Part shown: piece after piece, positions 35,401-47,400 of the stretch | How positions within the stretch are numbered: position 1 is the first letter of the stretch | How the letters are laid out: the number at the start of each line of letters is the position of its first letter | From: Episyrphus balteatus | Taxonomy: Eukaryota > Arthropoda > Insecta > Diptera > Syrphidae | Assembly: GCF_945859705.1 (NCBI RefSeq) | Contig: NC_079137.1 | Coordinates: 82,791,150-82,855,149 of the forward strand | Reading direction: 5' to 3' | Length of the DNA stretch: 64,000 bases | Made by a program: the position numbers and the translations under genes | Notes under the pieces: generated by a model | Database searches by the model: none | What the model saw: only the letters and a program-made list of their open reading frames with translations | What the model was told of the DNA's origin: nothing

Positions 35401-38400
35401 TTGCACGCACCTTAACACAGTTTATATAAAAAAGAAAAAAACAGAAAACAAATTCCATACCACAACTTGAAGTAACCATCACCTGAATCTCATTGTATCT
35501 TCAATGAGACCTCATTTTTTTTATTCGAGTCTTTCTATCTATGGTTCTTAATAAAAGTGTATATAAACATATGTACGTATCTTTCGTAACCCATCTCTGG
35601 TACATAAGGTTAAACATCGTTACTATATGCGGCCTCTTGTTAAATATTCCATTTCAAAACTAGATTAATATTTCCGTTTCTTCTCCATTAGTGATTTATT
35701 GTTGGTATCTGAACGGAAGTAGTTTTTTGTTTTGTGTTTGTTTAAATTCAAAATCGAAAGTAACAAACATAAAGTATTCATTTTGTTAATTTAACTGTGC
35801 TGTGCGTTTTTTCTATAGACAACAGTTTACCATCCAAATATGCATTCATTTTTAACAAACATTCGATTACAGCAAGCTATATGCATAATGTTTATTCCCT
35901 TTGGTAAAAGAGGCGTAGGGTACGCAAAGTATTGCATAAGCATTTTGGTCTTAACTTTTTGCTTGATTAACGTTCCAATTGTGGTAAGGTTTTTTTGTTT
36001 CTTTCTTTTAATTGATATTTCAAAACAAAAACAATTTCGTACATGAAGTGCAGTAAAATCTTGTACAAAGAGAAAAAGGAAGAGAAATATCAGGTTATGG
36101 TGTTTGATATGTTGTGTATTTATTTTTTTTAGGTGAATCTAATGCTTATCTCTTCAATCCATTTCTAATCAAAATCCAATGAATAATAAAGATGTGTGTC
36201 ATTTTCTCAGAAATTGTATCACAAACACTAACTTTTCCACTATCTTACTATCTTATTGTAAAAAAAAAATATTTGTTTATCTCACAGTACTGATTTATGT
36301 ATTTCACGAATTTTCATTTTTTCATTGATTTTGGTAGGAACTTATGATTTTTTCACGTGTGTTTCCCCCTTTTATTTTGATTACTTTTAACTTAGATTTG
36401 GACACTTAGATCAAATTTACTTCATAAGAAATAAAGCACTTTGCAAAATGATGAAAATTCAATCTTCCATTTAAGCTAGGCATGTCAGCATTGAGGCAAC
36501 TCTATATAGAGGGCTCACAGCTGTACTGGGCCAAGTCACAATAAGTGAATTTGATGGAGAAATTAAGAGTGTATGTTAATACTTTGTCTTTAATTACCAT
36601 ACAGAAACGGCTTTATATTTTTATCGTTATCTTAGAAACGAAAAATTTTTTGACATAGCTCTTCACAGACCTTAATAAAGTTTAGTCTTGTGCAGAGTTT
36701 CGCATTAGATTTGAAAAAAAAGACCATTACCCCTTGAATACAATGGTTTAGCTGTGGCTGTAGCGTAGTGTAGTAAATAAAATATTTGCTTTACAAAAAA
36801 TGAAAAAAAAAAAAAATCAAGATTACCTACAAAATCTAAAAATTGAACTGTCACTAGCACCCTCTTGCGATAGCGAATTAAAATTTCACAAAGTTAATGT
36901 TATAGATAAGTGGAACAAATTTAGCGAAAATCGAAAAAAAAAACATTTTTTGGATCACACTACCTACTCTCCATATATTCACTTATTGAGTATTTAAAAT
37001 CAACAGCACTAATGGACAATTTTTTTTATTTTTAGATTTTCGTAAAAAATCAATGTCGAAAAAAATTAATTTTTAAAAATTTCTTCAAATGCATTGAACG
37101 AGGTGTTAAAACAAAGGCCTTTTCACAAATCTGATCTGGTTGCTAATGTCGTTTTCTATTGACGAATCTCAGAATGAGATTTGTGAATTTGACAGCTGAA
37201 AGGGGGGTGAAGAGGGAAAATAGTGGACAAATCTCAGATTTCATGATCTATTTGCGTCTTGAGATTCAAAAAAATGACAAAAAAATGAATCTGAGATTCA
37301 AGAATCTGATTCTGGATTTTTATCAAGATTCACGCATACAAACACACGCACTTTCACACACACTCCTCTGTTTGACATTTGTCTGAACATTTGTTGTTGT
37401 TTTATTTTTTTTATACGCACATATTTCGCACACAATTACAAAACTAGATTTCATATTCTATTTGCAGTGGAAAATCTGGGAATTTTACACACAAATCTCA
37501 AAAGTCAATAGAAAACGACATAAGTTATTTGCAATTGAAAAAAATATATCAAAAATGTTTTTTACATGCGGAAGCAGCTACTTTCGATCAAAGTGTCGAA
37601 GTAAGTTTTGGTTTAATGACGTAAGTTAATAGTGAACTGGTGGCAATTAAAATGACACCAGTCTGGTACTTTCATGAATTACCTATATATTTTTTTTAAT
37701 AACGAGTACCTAAGGTAGTAAGTTTTGATTTTGGGATCTATTTTCTGTTGTGTCTAGTTTCGCGTAAGAAAATTGGAATTTTTTTAATTATATATGGTAA
37801 ATGCACCTCTTTCTTAGTTTAATTTATTTCGTTTAATTTTCAAGTTCGAGTTTGTGAATTTGATTTCTTTTATTATTTAAAAAACAATTGAATTTTATAT
37901 ATTTGCTTTCTTTCAATTTTTATTTTTTCTTCAATACGAAATAAATAATATAAAATTTTATTATATAATGTTTTCATTCGCCAGTCGTCACTCAAATGTT
38001 TCTACAGATATTTGTTTATTTGTTAATTTTTAAATTGAAACCAGAAGTATTATAGGGCTTGAGCAAAAGTACCTGATAAAAACGTCTGGAAAAGTTTTAA
38101 TGTCTACAAAAGAAATTTCTTAATGGCGCCACGTGTTGTTCAAATTAAAATTTGTACCAGCTTTTTTTCTTTGTTCTAACTGGAGAGTTAATATTATGCA
38201 CCTATCATGTAGATTGTAGATACATTTCATAAAAATACTTTTCAAAATTGTTACATAAACTCAAAATTGTTGTCTTAATTTTTATTAATTTTGTTTTATA
38301 AAATAAAATATTTTAACTAGCAGAAAAAAAAGAGAAATTAAAACTCCCAAAGCTACACACTTGAAAGGTAGAAGTGACCGACCTGAGTCATCCATTATTC

Positions 38401-41400
38401 CAACACTTACCAAACCAACTCAATATAGATATACAGAGATACAAATAAAATTTTAACGAATACAATAAAAAAAAAATAAGCAAAAAAAATAAATTTTGCA
38501 ATAGACAACAATAATCAAAACAAAAATAAAAATAAAAAATTCCTGACGCATAACTTTTCAAGTCATTTGTAAATATTTCTTCAGTTTAATAATTAATTAC
38601 AATTACTGTAGTACGATAATGAGTTTTAGCAGTGAGTGTCTGAGTGAGGTAAGTTGGGTTTTGTGGTGCGATCAATTAAATGAAAAATGTATACAATCGC
38701 ATACTTCATACCTGTACCTACCTAGTCGAAGAATTTCTCTCCGGACTTCGGATTCGGATATATTAAAAAGTGAAATTGCAATTTTTCTCCAAAGACACTT
38801 TTTTTAAATTTTAATATGGGCCGAACGATCATAGATAAATGGAGTGCTTTAATATAAAAAAAACGTGAGATTCTTTATAAGTTGAATGAACCAAACTCTC
38901 TTAAGCCCTCATTTACAGAGAGATATGTATATGTAAGGCATGAGAGAAAGGGTAAACAAATAATATTTAAATGCAACCCGTTACTAAAGTATAATGAAAT
39001 ATCCACGTTTAATGACTTATCCAGCTGAGAAATAGTTAGTATAGGTATTTCAAGGCCTCAACAATGCTAAATGGATTTAATTTATGACTTGAATGTTTCC
39101 TTTAATGCTTTTAATAATTATTGTTTGAGGGCATTGAAAAATGATCATTCATTAATCCATTCTAATAGACAAGGTGTCATTATTTTTGTTTTAATCAAAA
39201 GATCGCAATTCGCAAGTTTCAATCAATAGATCTCAATTTTGAAAGTTTGGTCTTTTTTGGAGGTGTTCCCATTCGTAAATACATATATTTGAATCTTAAT
39301 CCAGTTTCTTTTGCAAATACATAATAATGGATAACTGGTTCTTGGGTGCTTTGTCCACTGTGTGTGACTCATTTTATAGCTTGGAGTGTGTTAAACTTTA
39401 GCATTTTAAACGTTAAATAAATAAGCTTGAGTAATTTATAATATTCGCTTTCCTCAAGGTTTTAGTAGCACTTTGGTTTGAATGGCGGATTTGCGCTTTC
39501 TGATGGTTGTGTTATGTTAATTGATGACTTCAGTCGCGAGTTTCATCCGTTTCATCGTATAAAATGCTCTCTTCGCAAACATCGGCAAATATGAATTTTA
39601 ATCATTTGATTAAATGAGTTTCTTATATTAATACGCCCACAAGATACTCGTTTGTATACAAATAATAATAAACAAAAGATTGTTGAAGTTTTTATCATAT
39701 TCATATTTTAACCTATAAATTTATATACTATAGTAAATTAATATGTACGATTGGGTTGCACATGTTATTGCTCATAGAACTATTAAATAAGTAAGCATTG
39801 ATAAATATGTAAGTAAGTAATACCTAATATTAGAGCTCTTTCTTTATTTTTTGCTGACTAAGCTAAGAAATTTTTAAGATGAGTTTTTAAAAAGCTTCTG
39901 AAATAGTACAGGAAAGATAGACTTTTTCGTGGAACGAAATACAGGACGGCTGAATTTTTCAAATCTGAAAAAGGGGTATTAGAAAAGCTTAAGTCCTGGT
40001 TTTCGGGACGCCACCCCCCTGGCGAAATCCGCCATTTTGGAAAACGCGAATCACTCTATATCTCCAAAACTATGGGTCCTATTGAAATGGTTGTCAGACC
40101 AAAGTTCTTGGAAATTTAATTATCTTTTTCTTTGTAGTACATTATTTTTCTCAGCGGGCAATAGTTTTGAGGTTATGTTGTTTTAATTTATTTTTTTTCG
40201 GTTGTCTTAGGATTATAACAATCCCAGTACTAGCTACATAATTTTTTAAACAGTAAAAGTTATAGACCATCAAATTTCCAATAATTTGGTATATTTTCAA
40301 AAGTCATGCGATGTATGAGTCGAAAGTTATTGAATTGAAAACTATAGTCTAAGTACAGGAAAGTTAGTAAAGAAATCAGGCATTTTGTGGAACGAATTAA
40401 AGGGAGGCTGATTTTTTCAAACCTGAAAGAAGGGTATTAGAAAAGCTTAAGTCCTGGTTTTCGGGACACCAACCTCCTGGCAAAATCCGCCATTTTTTAA
40501 AACGCGAATTGGTCTATATCTCCCAAACTATTGGCTTGATCGAATAAGTTACTGAACCAAAATTGTAGGTAATATAAATATCTTTTCTTGTGCATGCACT
40601 GTTTTTCAGCGAGGACAACACTTTTTAGGTTATGTTGTTTTATTTTTTATTTTTTCTGTTTTTTTAATTTTTCTCAGTCTCTATGATAGAAACATAATTT
40701 TGTAGCATCATTAAAGTTGTAGAACATCAAATTTACATTAATTTGGGATACTTTTGAAGATTATATGACTTACGGAACTTAAAGAGCAATCCCTCTCAAT
40801 ATTTTCAAAAAATATACTAATATGTTTTTGCATAAGGTATGAAAAAAAGGCTAAATCGGGTACCTAATGTAAAAACAAGAAAAATATGATATGAGGGGGA
40901 GTTATTAAGGTGGGTAATGGTAAAACTTACAATATTGAGGTACACATATTTTGTTTTAAGTCAAACATCATACTTTTATGATGCAAAAAATTATGTTTCT
41001 ATCTGTTTCTATCTTCTACTGAGAAAAATTAAAGAAAAAAAAAACAGAAAAAAATAAAAAATTAAACAACATAACCTAAAAAGTGATATCCTCGCTGAAA
41101 AACAGTGCATGCACAAGAAAAGATATTTATATTACCTACAATTTTGGTTCAGTAACTTATTCGGTGAAGCCAATAGTGTAGTAGATATAGACCAATTATC
41201 GTTTTTCAAAATGGCGGATTTCACCAGGTGGTTGGCGACCCGAAAACCAGGACTTTCGTTTTTTTACTATCCCTCTTTCAGATTTGAAAAAATCAGCCGT
41301 CCTGTACATCGTTCCACAAAATGCCTGTTTTTTTACTAACTTTCCTGCACTAATATTATAGTTTTCAGATCAATAACTTTCGATTTATACATCGCATGAC

Positions 41401-44400
41401 TTTCAAAAATATACCAAATTATTGGAAATTTGATGGTCTATAACTTTTACTGTTTAAAAAATTATGTAACTGATACCGGGATTGTTATAATCTTAAGAAA
41501 ACCGAAAAAAAAAAAATAAATTAAAACAACATAACCTCAAAACTATTGCCCGCTGAGAAAAAATAATGTACTACAAAGAAAAAGATAATTAAATTTCCAA
41601 GAACTTTGGTCTCACAACCATTTCTATAGGACTCATAGTTTTGGAGATATAGAGTGATTCGCGTTTTCCAAAATGGCGGATTTCGCCAGGGGGGTGGCGT
41701 CCCGAAAACCAGGACTTAAGCTTTTCTAATACCCCTTTTTCAGATTTGAAAAATTCAGCCGTCCTGTATTTCGTTCCACAAAATGCCTGTTTTTTTACTA
41801 ACTTTCCTGTACTAAAACGTATTCTAATAGAATAGGTTCTTAGTAATTTTACAATAGTCGACTGTCTAAACTCCGTATTTTCCCTATCAATAACAAATCG
41901 TCTTCTGTCTTACTCCTCAATGCTTATGATATAGGATTCTATGTCGTTCTTTTTTCAGTTTATATGCAGACCAAGTATCTGTTGAAAATAACTTGCTAAA
42001 CAAAAAAAAAAAAATGATATTCCTTAAAAACGAAACTAAAAAAAAGGTTTTATGGCGTGTACGAAATATTTACAGCAATTTTGTAAGTAAAATTACCTCA
42101 CATCCAGAGGCGGCGGAAGGGGTGTGCGGAGTGTGCCCCCGCACACGGCCCCGCGCTTGGAGGGGCCCCGCGGGCGCCAAATGAAAATGTCTCAACCTTT
42201 GGAAATAATAACATCCGAAAAAAAACATGTCTCTTTTCTTTATTCATATGATCAAACAAAAAATAATTCAAATTGGCTTGTTTCCACTCGATTTCCATAA
42301 TTGCATTGGCCACTTTTTGCAAAAGGAAGAAACGAAGAATATTTGTTTTTTCGCTAGAAAAAGAAAATTAAACAATAAAAGATTATTGTTTAACTGTTTT
42401 TTTCTCAAGTGAAGCACATAATTAGTTTGCCAAACAATATGGATTATTTAAAATTTTTGCTTTTTTTATTCCCAATTTAATTTAAAACTTAATGGAATGC
42501 ATAAATTTTTTTCTACAAAATCTCAGTTTGAAAAAAGTTTAATTTTCAATTTTGTAGGTGTAGGTATTTAAAATTGTACGAAGCTTGTATAAAGCTTAGG
42601 AATAGGTAAACTTAAATTCCTCTAAAAAAATTTCTTTGCTCGCTTACGCTCGCAATCAGGGTTCGGACTTCAGTTTCAAAATTTCGAAGCAAATTTGAAA
42701 AAAAGTGAAGTAGATCCCAAATTTCGGAAGTAGATTTCAAAATTAAACTTTCAGAACATTTATTTACAAAAATTTATTCTAAAATAATTATTTTTCAACA
42801 AAATTATTTTTCTTTACTTTTTTTATTATAATCTTTTCCAAAAAACCTTTCTCATCTAGTGGTGCTTTGGGGTAAAACGGTTAATTCAGCATAATCTAAC
42901 AAATTTTTGATCAGGAATTCTCCAAAATCAGTCAAAATTATTTTGATAAACTTTATTTATATCTTCAATTCGAAGAATAATTGACCTCCATTCATCATTT
43001 GAGATTTCAGTTGAGCTTTATTTCTCAATGCCTCGACCAGATTTAAAATTGAAGTTAAATTCCTTTCTCTAAATTTATTATTTGAAAAATATTTTTCAAT
43101 CAAGAAATAGAAGTAGATCCTGAAAAAGAGAAGTAGGGAAGCAGATTTTATTTTTTTCCCAAAATCGAAGTAAATCTACTTCGATCGAAGTAAAGTCCGA
43201 ACCCTGCTCGCAATTTATATGATATAACAGATTTTTCACACTTTTAAACACTTTGTTAAGGGCTTAGAACATTTCTGTTTTCCGCCACCAATTTTTTGAT
43301 CTTCTGAAAAATTATTAATAAGGACCATTTTATTCAGTGGAATTTTCGAATTTTAGCTGTTCCGTATTTGAACACATTTTCCCACACTTTTCCCGTTATA
43401 AATCAACAATTTTTCTCAAACAAAAACGTGAATAATTTATGTATTTATTAGTTATTAAAAAATAATATTAAATTATTGTTAAGTATATAAGTATCTAACA
43501 GAGGAAAGCAAACATCAACAGAAACAATTACCATTAGTCAATATAACTGAATTGAAAAACTTCCAACTAGACCATGGATAAACACAAACAATAGGTCGGA
43601 AAACGAAAAATATGTATAGTCCCACAACTTTATTAGTTATCTTCCTGTATTAAGCAAGGCAGAGAAAGCCCCTTGATTTTTCCGGTCTCTTCTTCTTCAG
43701 GTCAAAAGCCAAAATGAATCACCAATTAAAAGAAGCAATAAGTCCTAAATATTCCTAAAATTACATTTTGATGCAAATAATGTCGCCTCTATACGTAAGC
43801 TATCGCTTCGGTTGGGCCAAAGAAAGAAATCACAACCGTTTTTATAATAGAAATACAAGTGATTTTAAAAACAATAGTTCAATGAAAGAAACAAATCCCT
43901 TCTTGCTACTGATAAATTTTAAAAAATACAATAGTCGGAAAAAGTATTTTGACAAAATCAACAGTTTTCTTACTGATGAGAATAATCTGTTACGGTTAAA
44001 CATAAAATAAGGAAGTTCACGGTTATTTAATAGGTATATTATGGTGAATCTCATGATGGTCAATGGCAATCATATAATTGGTATTATGCTCCGAGACTGC
44101 ATTTTTTTGTATAAAAAGTACTAATTTTTGAGGGAAAAAAGTATTTTGACAAACGTTCTTTTTCAACGTTGGTAAGGTAAGGTAATGCATTTTACGTGCT
44201 TCAAGCACGTATAAAACTGACAGATTTGTTAAGGATTCCGATATGTAAAAAATTGGGCAAAACGGCGGAACTCAACATTGAAATTAGTCTTCTGTTACAA
44301 GTCATAATTTCGGTGTGTCTGTTAAAAAAACTGTGGAGAACTGAATTTATAGCGGGAAACTAAAAATTACTAAATATGAAAACACAAAAATATAATTATA

Positions 44401-47400
44401 GGTACTATTCAAAATTTACCACAAATGGACAAAAAATGCACTACAAAAAAAATAGACGCATTTTGAAGAATTTACTTTGACTCAAAAAAGTCTGGATTTG
44501 AAAATGTCATTCTCTCATCAAAAACTTTGTTAGCAAAAGTACCCTTTGCATTGAGCTCGAAAAAGACAATTTTGCCGTATTTATGGGAAGATAATACAGT
44601 AACCTCATTAAACAAAAATTGAATTCTCAAAGCAAACTTTTTGGCCAGTTTCATTTGTGAAACAATTTTTGTTGATTTTATGTACTATTTTACGTGTACT
44701 ATTAGATTAATAATTTCTGCAAAATTTCATACCAAATTTATTTAAAATAGTTTTTTTCGAGAAATGTTTATAGTCATTATTGACTATTAAATAGTCATTA
44801 TTGACTATTAAATAGTCATTATTGACTATTTCAAAATAGATAGGTACTCCAAAATTATTTTCCTAGGGGCCCCGCAAATTTATCCTCGCACACGGCTCAT
44901 TTTGGTCTAGCGCCGCCTCTGCTCACATCCACTAATAACTAAAATTAAGTTGAAAACAAAAATGACTACAATCTAGTGCAATGCAATATTAAATTAGGCT
45001 TGTTTTTTTTTGGCAAATCTATAGACATGATAAGTGGAAATACGGCCTCTTGTTTATTCACTCCAAAACTTCACTTCCTTTCCCTTAAATTTTTTGAAAA
45101 CGATTTATTTCAATTACTGTTGATAAAAAAATAAAGGGCCTGTTTATTTGGGGTCAAAAATACTGCAGTCTTCAAGCTTCTCCAGAAGAAATTGAATGTG
45201 CTGCTCAAACACTTTTCCTATCTCATCCATAGTTGAATCAGTGGCGTAGATAGCTTTTTGCTAAGGGGGGGGATAGATTTAGTTCGCAAATTTTTTTTTA
45301 AGTTTTAATAATGCTTCTTTGTATTGTTTTTATTCTCTTTAAATTGGAGAAAGTTCTTTCGGTAGTTGACGTAGAAACCAGCAGTGTAGCTAATATCTTT
45401 AATAAAATATAAATACCAGGACAACTTTTTTCGGTGCAGCTTTCGAGCGCTTTCAATGAGTTCATAGAGAAAGTATTTTTCCTTCTGATCAAATATCTTT
45501 TCTGAGTTTTTAATTCTTCACACAGAGAAAAATATGACCAGGACCACCTAAATACCAACAGATTTCCTTATTGAACTGTTTTATGAAGAAACCTTATTAG
45601 ATACACAGAGAAAAATATGACCCGCTAAAAACTAACAGATTGCCATATTGTTTTACCTTCCATACATTTCATAAGGAAATCTTATTAAAATCAACGATTA
45701 ATAAGGTTTTTTTTAAGGAGATTTCTTATTATTTTTATAGAGAAAATCTTATTAAAATTTGACTGAAAAGTTGATTTTTCTTGAAACTTAGCACTAGAAC
45801 AAAAATCGCGATCAATATTTTCATGGCAGGTTGGTTCAGGTGGTAAGGTGGGCGACTAATGATTTGAAGTCTCCAGTTCGATTCCCAGCCTGGTCATCGT
45901 TTTTTTTATTTTTTTGCAGATTTTAAAACAATAAGGAAAACCCGATTGTTTTAATAAGGTTTCCTTCTTGGATGAAAACCATAGAGAAATCTTATTGTTT
46001 TTGTTCTATTTTATGTGGTCTATTTTTCTCTGTGTAGAGATTTCTTATTATTTTCATGTACCTACAAAATCTTTCAAAATTTTTTGTAAAATTTTCATAT
46101 TTTTTCCAACTTGGCACTAGAACAAAAATTGTGACCAATATTTCTATAGAAAGTTGGAATAGGTGATCCCGTACATGATCGTATTTTTTTATTAAAGAAA
46201 CAAAACCGACTTCCATGGATCAAAACTGGGTTTTATGGTTTTTCTAATAGTACTGAACAGGCACCAGCTTTTCAATACCTACAAAAAGAATTATCAAAAT
46301 TGGTTCACTCGGTCCAAAGTTATGAGGTGACAAACACAAAAAAAAAAGTACAGACGAATTGAATAACTCCTACTTTTTGGAAGTCGGTAAAACAATTAGG
46401 AAATCCCGATTGTTTAAATAATATTTTCTTCTTGGATGAAAACTATAAGGAAATGTTATTGTTTTTGTTCAATTTTATGTGGTCTAGTTTTTGGTAAAAC
46501 TCAACAGTTTCATTAAATTTTTTAGCTGCTTTGTCTATTTCAGACGAAGAATCCTTAGAAGGAACCGGAAACCCTTCTAGTGTGTTTTCATGGTTTGTAC
46601 ATTTTTCTCAAGGCCCATTACATAGAAATCGAGAAAAAGATTGAAAACAGTAACACGAAAATATTCTTTACTGTACTTTGAACCGAAGGGTTCGAACGAT
46701 TCTTTTGTCGCTTCACTATTCTCTTATGTTTAACGCCTATGTCAAGGATTTCAGCTAATTTTTCTCATATACAAAAAAACTTTCGAAAATGAGTCGTCTT
46801 CTGCCCGTTTAATTTTTAGTTGATCCCTTAAATCTTTAGCGAGCTCCATTGCTTGGACCAAGTCTAAACTCACTCTTTGAAACACCGACTTAATGGCAAC
46901 GAAAGTTGGTAAACCATATTTATAACCTTTAAGCTAATCAAGAACTCGAAATCCGTAGCGTTTTTTTCAAAGTGCGCTTCTTCAACTTAATTATTCATGA
47001 CTGTTTGTACTGCACAATTATCGATCCCAATGGGGGGGGATATATCCCCCTGATCCCCCCCCTATCTACGCCACTGAGTTGAATCATTTATTTTCAAAAC
47101 ATGATAAGTCCATGATTTAAAAATTTTTCAGGAGAATAAAAAAACGTTCTATTTTCTTTTGTTAAGTGTAGCAAAATGTATAAAAAATATATTTTGTAGA
47201 ACTTTTACCTAGCTATAGAATATCGTTTGGTATTTACTTTTTGGACCGATTGTTTAAAAGATAAAAAAATAAAAACGATTTTGGACTTATCATACTTTGA
47301 ATATAAACGAATGTGAAATAAGTTTTAAAATGAATATACAATTTTTTTAAAGCCTCAGTCTATCAAACAATTGCATTTGGGAATAGAATATAATGTTTCG

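Larger units (their letters stand above)
42105..44921. mobile_element. hAT-type element, 2.8 kb, non-autonomous
   Basis: Perfect 8-bp target duplication CTCACATC (42097-42104 and 44922-44929) and ends CAGAGGCGGCG / CGCCGCCTCTG. CGCACACGG and GGGGCCCCGC words recur in both subterminal regions. The interior is AT-rich with no transposase that I can read. It hosts another hAT element (42657-43206) and a triplicated 21-bp repeat (about 44770-44830). Confidence 0.85.
45521..46493. mobile_element. Old, interrupted CACAGAG element (copy 3)
   Basis: Left part 45521-45603 (CACAGAGAAAAATATGACCA) and right parts 46035-46200 and 46390-46493 resemble copies 1 and 2 but are clearly diverged (for example CTTGGCACTAGAACAAAAAT and TTTTATGTGGTCTAG). 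It is split by copy 2 and by the hairpin MITE at 46203-46389. It lies inside the hAT transposase. Confidence 0.65.
45298..47000 (-). pseudogene. hAT transposase relic (C-terminal dimerisation region)
   Basis: The minus-strand frame 45298-45518 ends with STSTTERTFSNLKRIKT, the hAT dimerisation-domain signature ('S...ER.FS.L..IKT'). Upstream, from about 46595 down to 46495, a frame reads EGFPVPSKDSSSEIDKAAKK and continues FNETVEF, fitting the same protein before the insertion. The two parts are separated by about 1 kb of inserted transposons and further frames are broken, so this is a dead gene fragment of its element, not a host gene. Confidence 0.7.
45239..47076. mobile_element. hAT-type element with decayed transposase and nested insertions
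   Basis: Perfect 8-bp duplication AGTTGAAT (45231-45238 and 47077-47084) and 15-bp ends CAGTGGCGTAGATAG / CTATCTACGCCACTG, followed by G/C runs at both ends. The interior holds minus-strand hAT transposase fragments split by two copies of the CACAGAG element and a small hairpin MITE. Confidence 0.9.

Noticed and set aside
35840..36046. 68-codon hydrophobic frame in the BicDR intron
   Set aside because: Single AT-rich frame with no neighbouring exons, splice context or family match.
41109..41339. 76-codon frame in the fold-back element
   Set aside because: Lies in the repeat arm and its counterpart in the other arm is not open; not a gene.
42098..42322. Frame across the left end of the 2.8-kb hAT element
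   Set aside because: Crosses the transposon boundary and the GC-rich terminus; no transposase motif.
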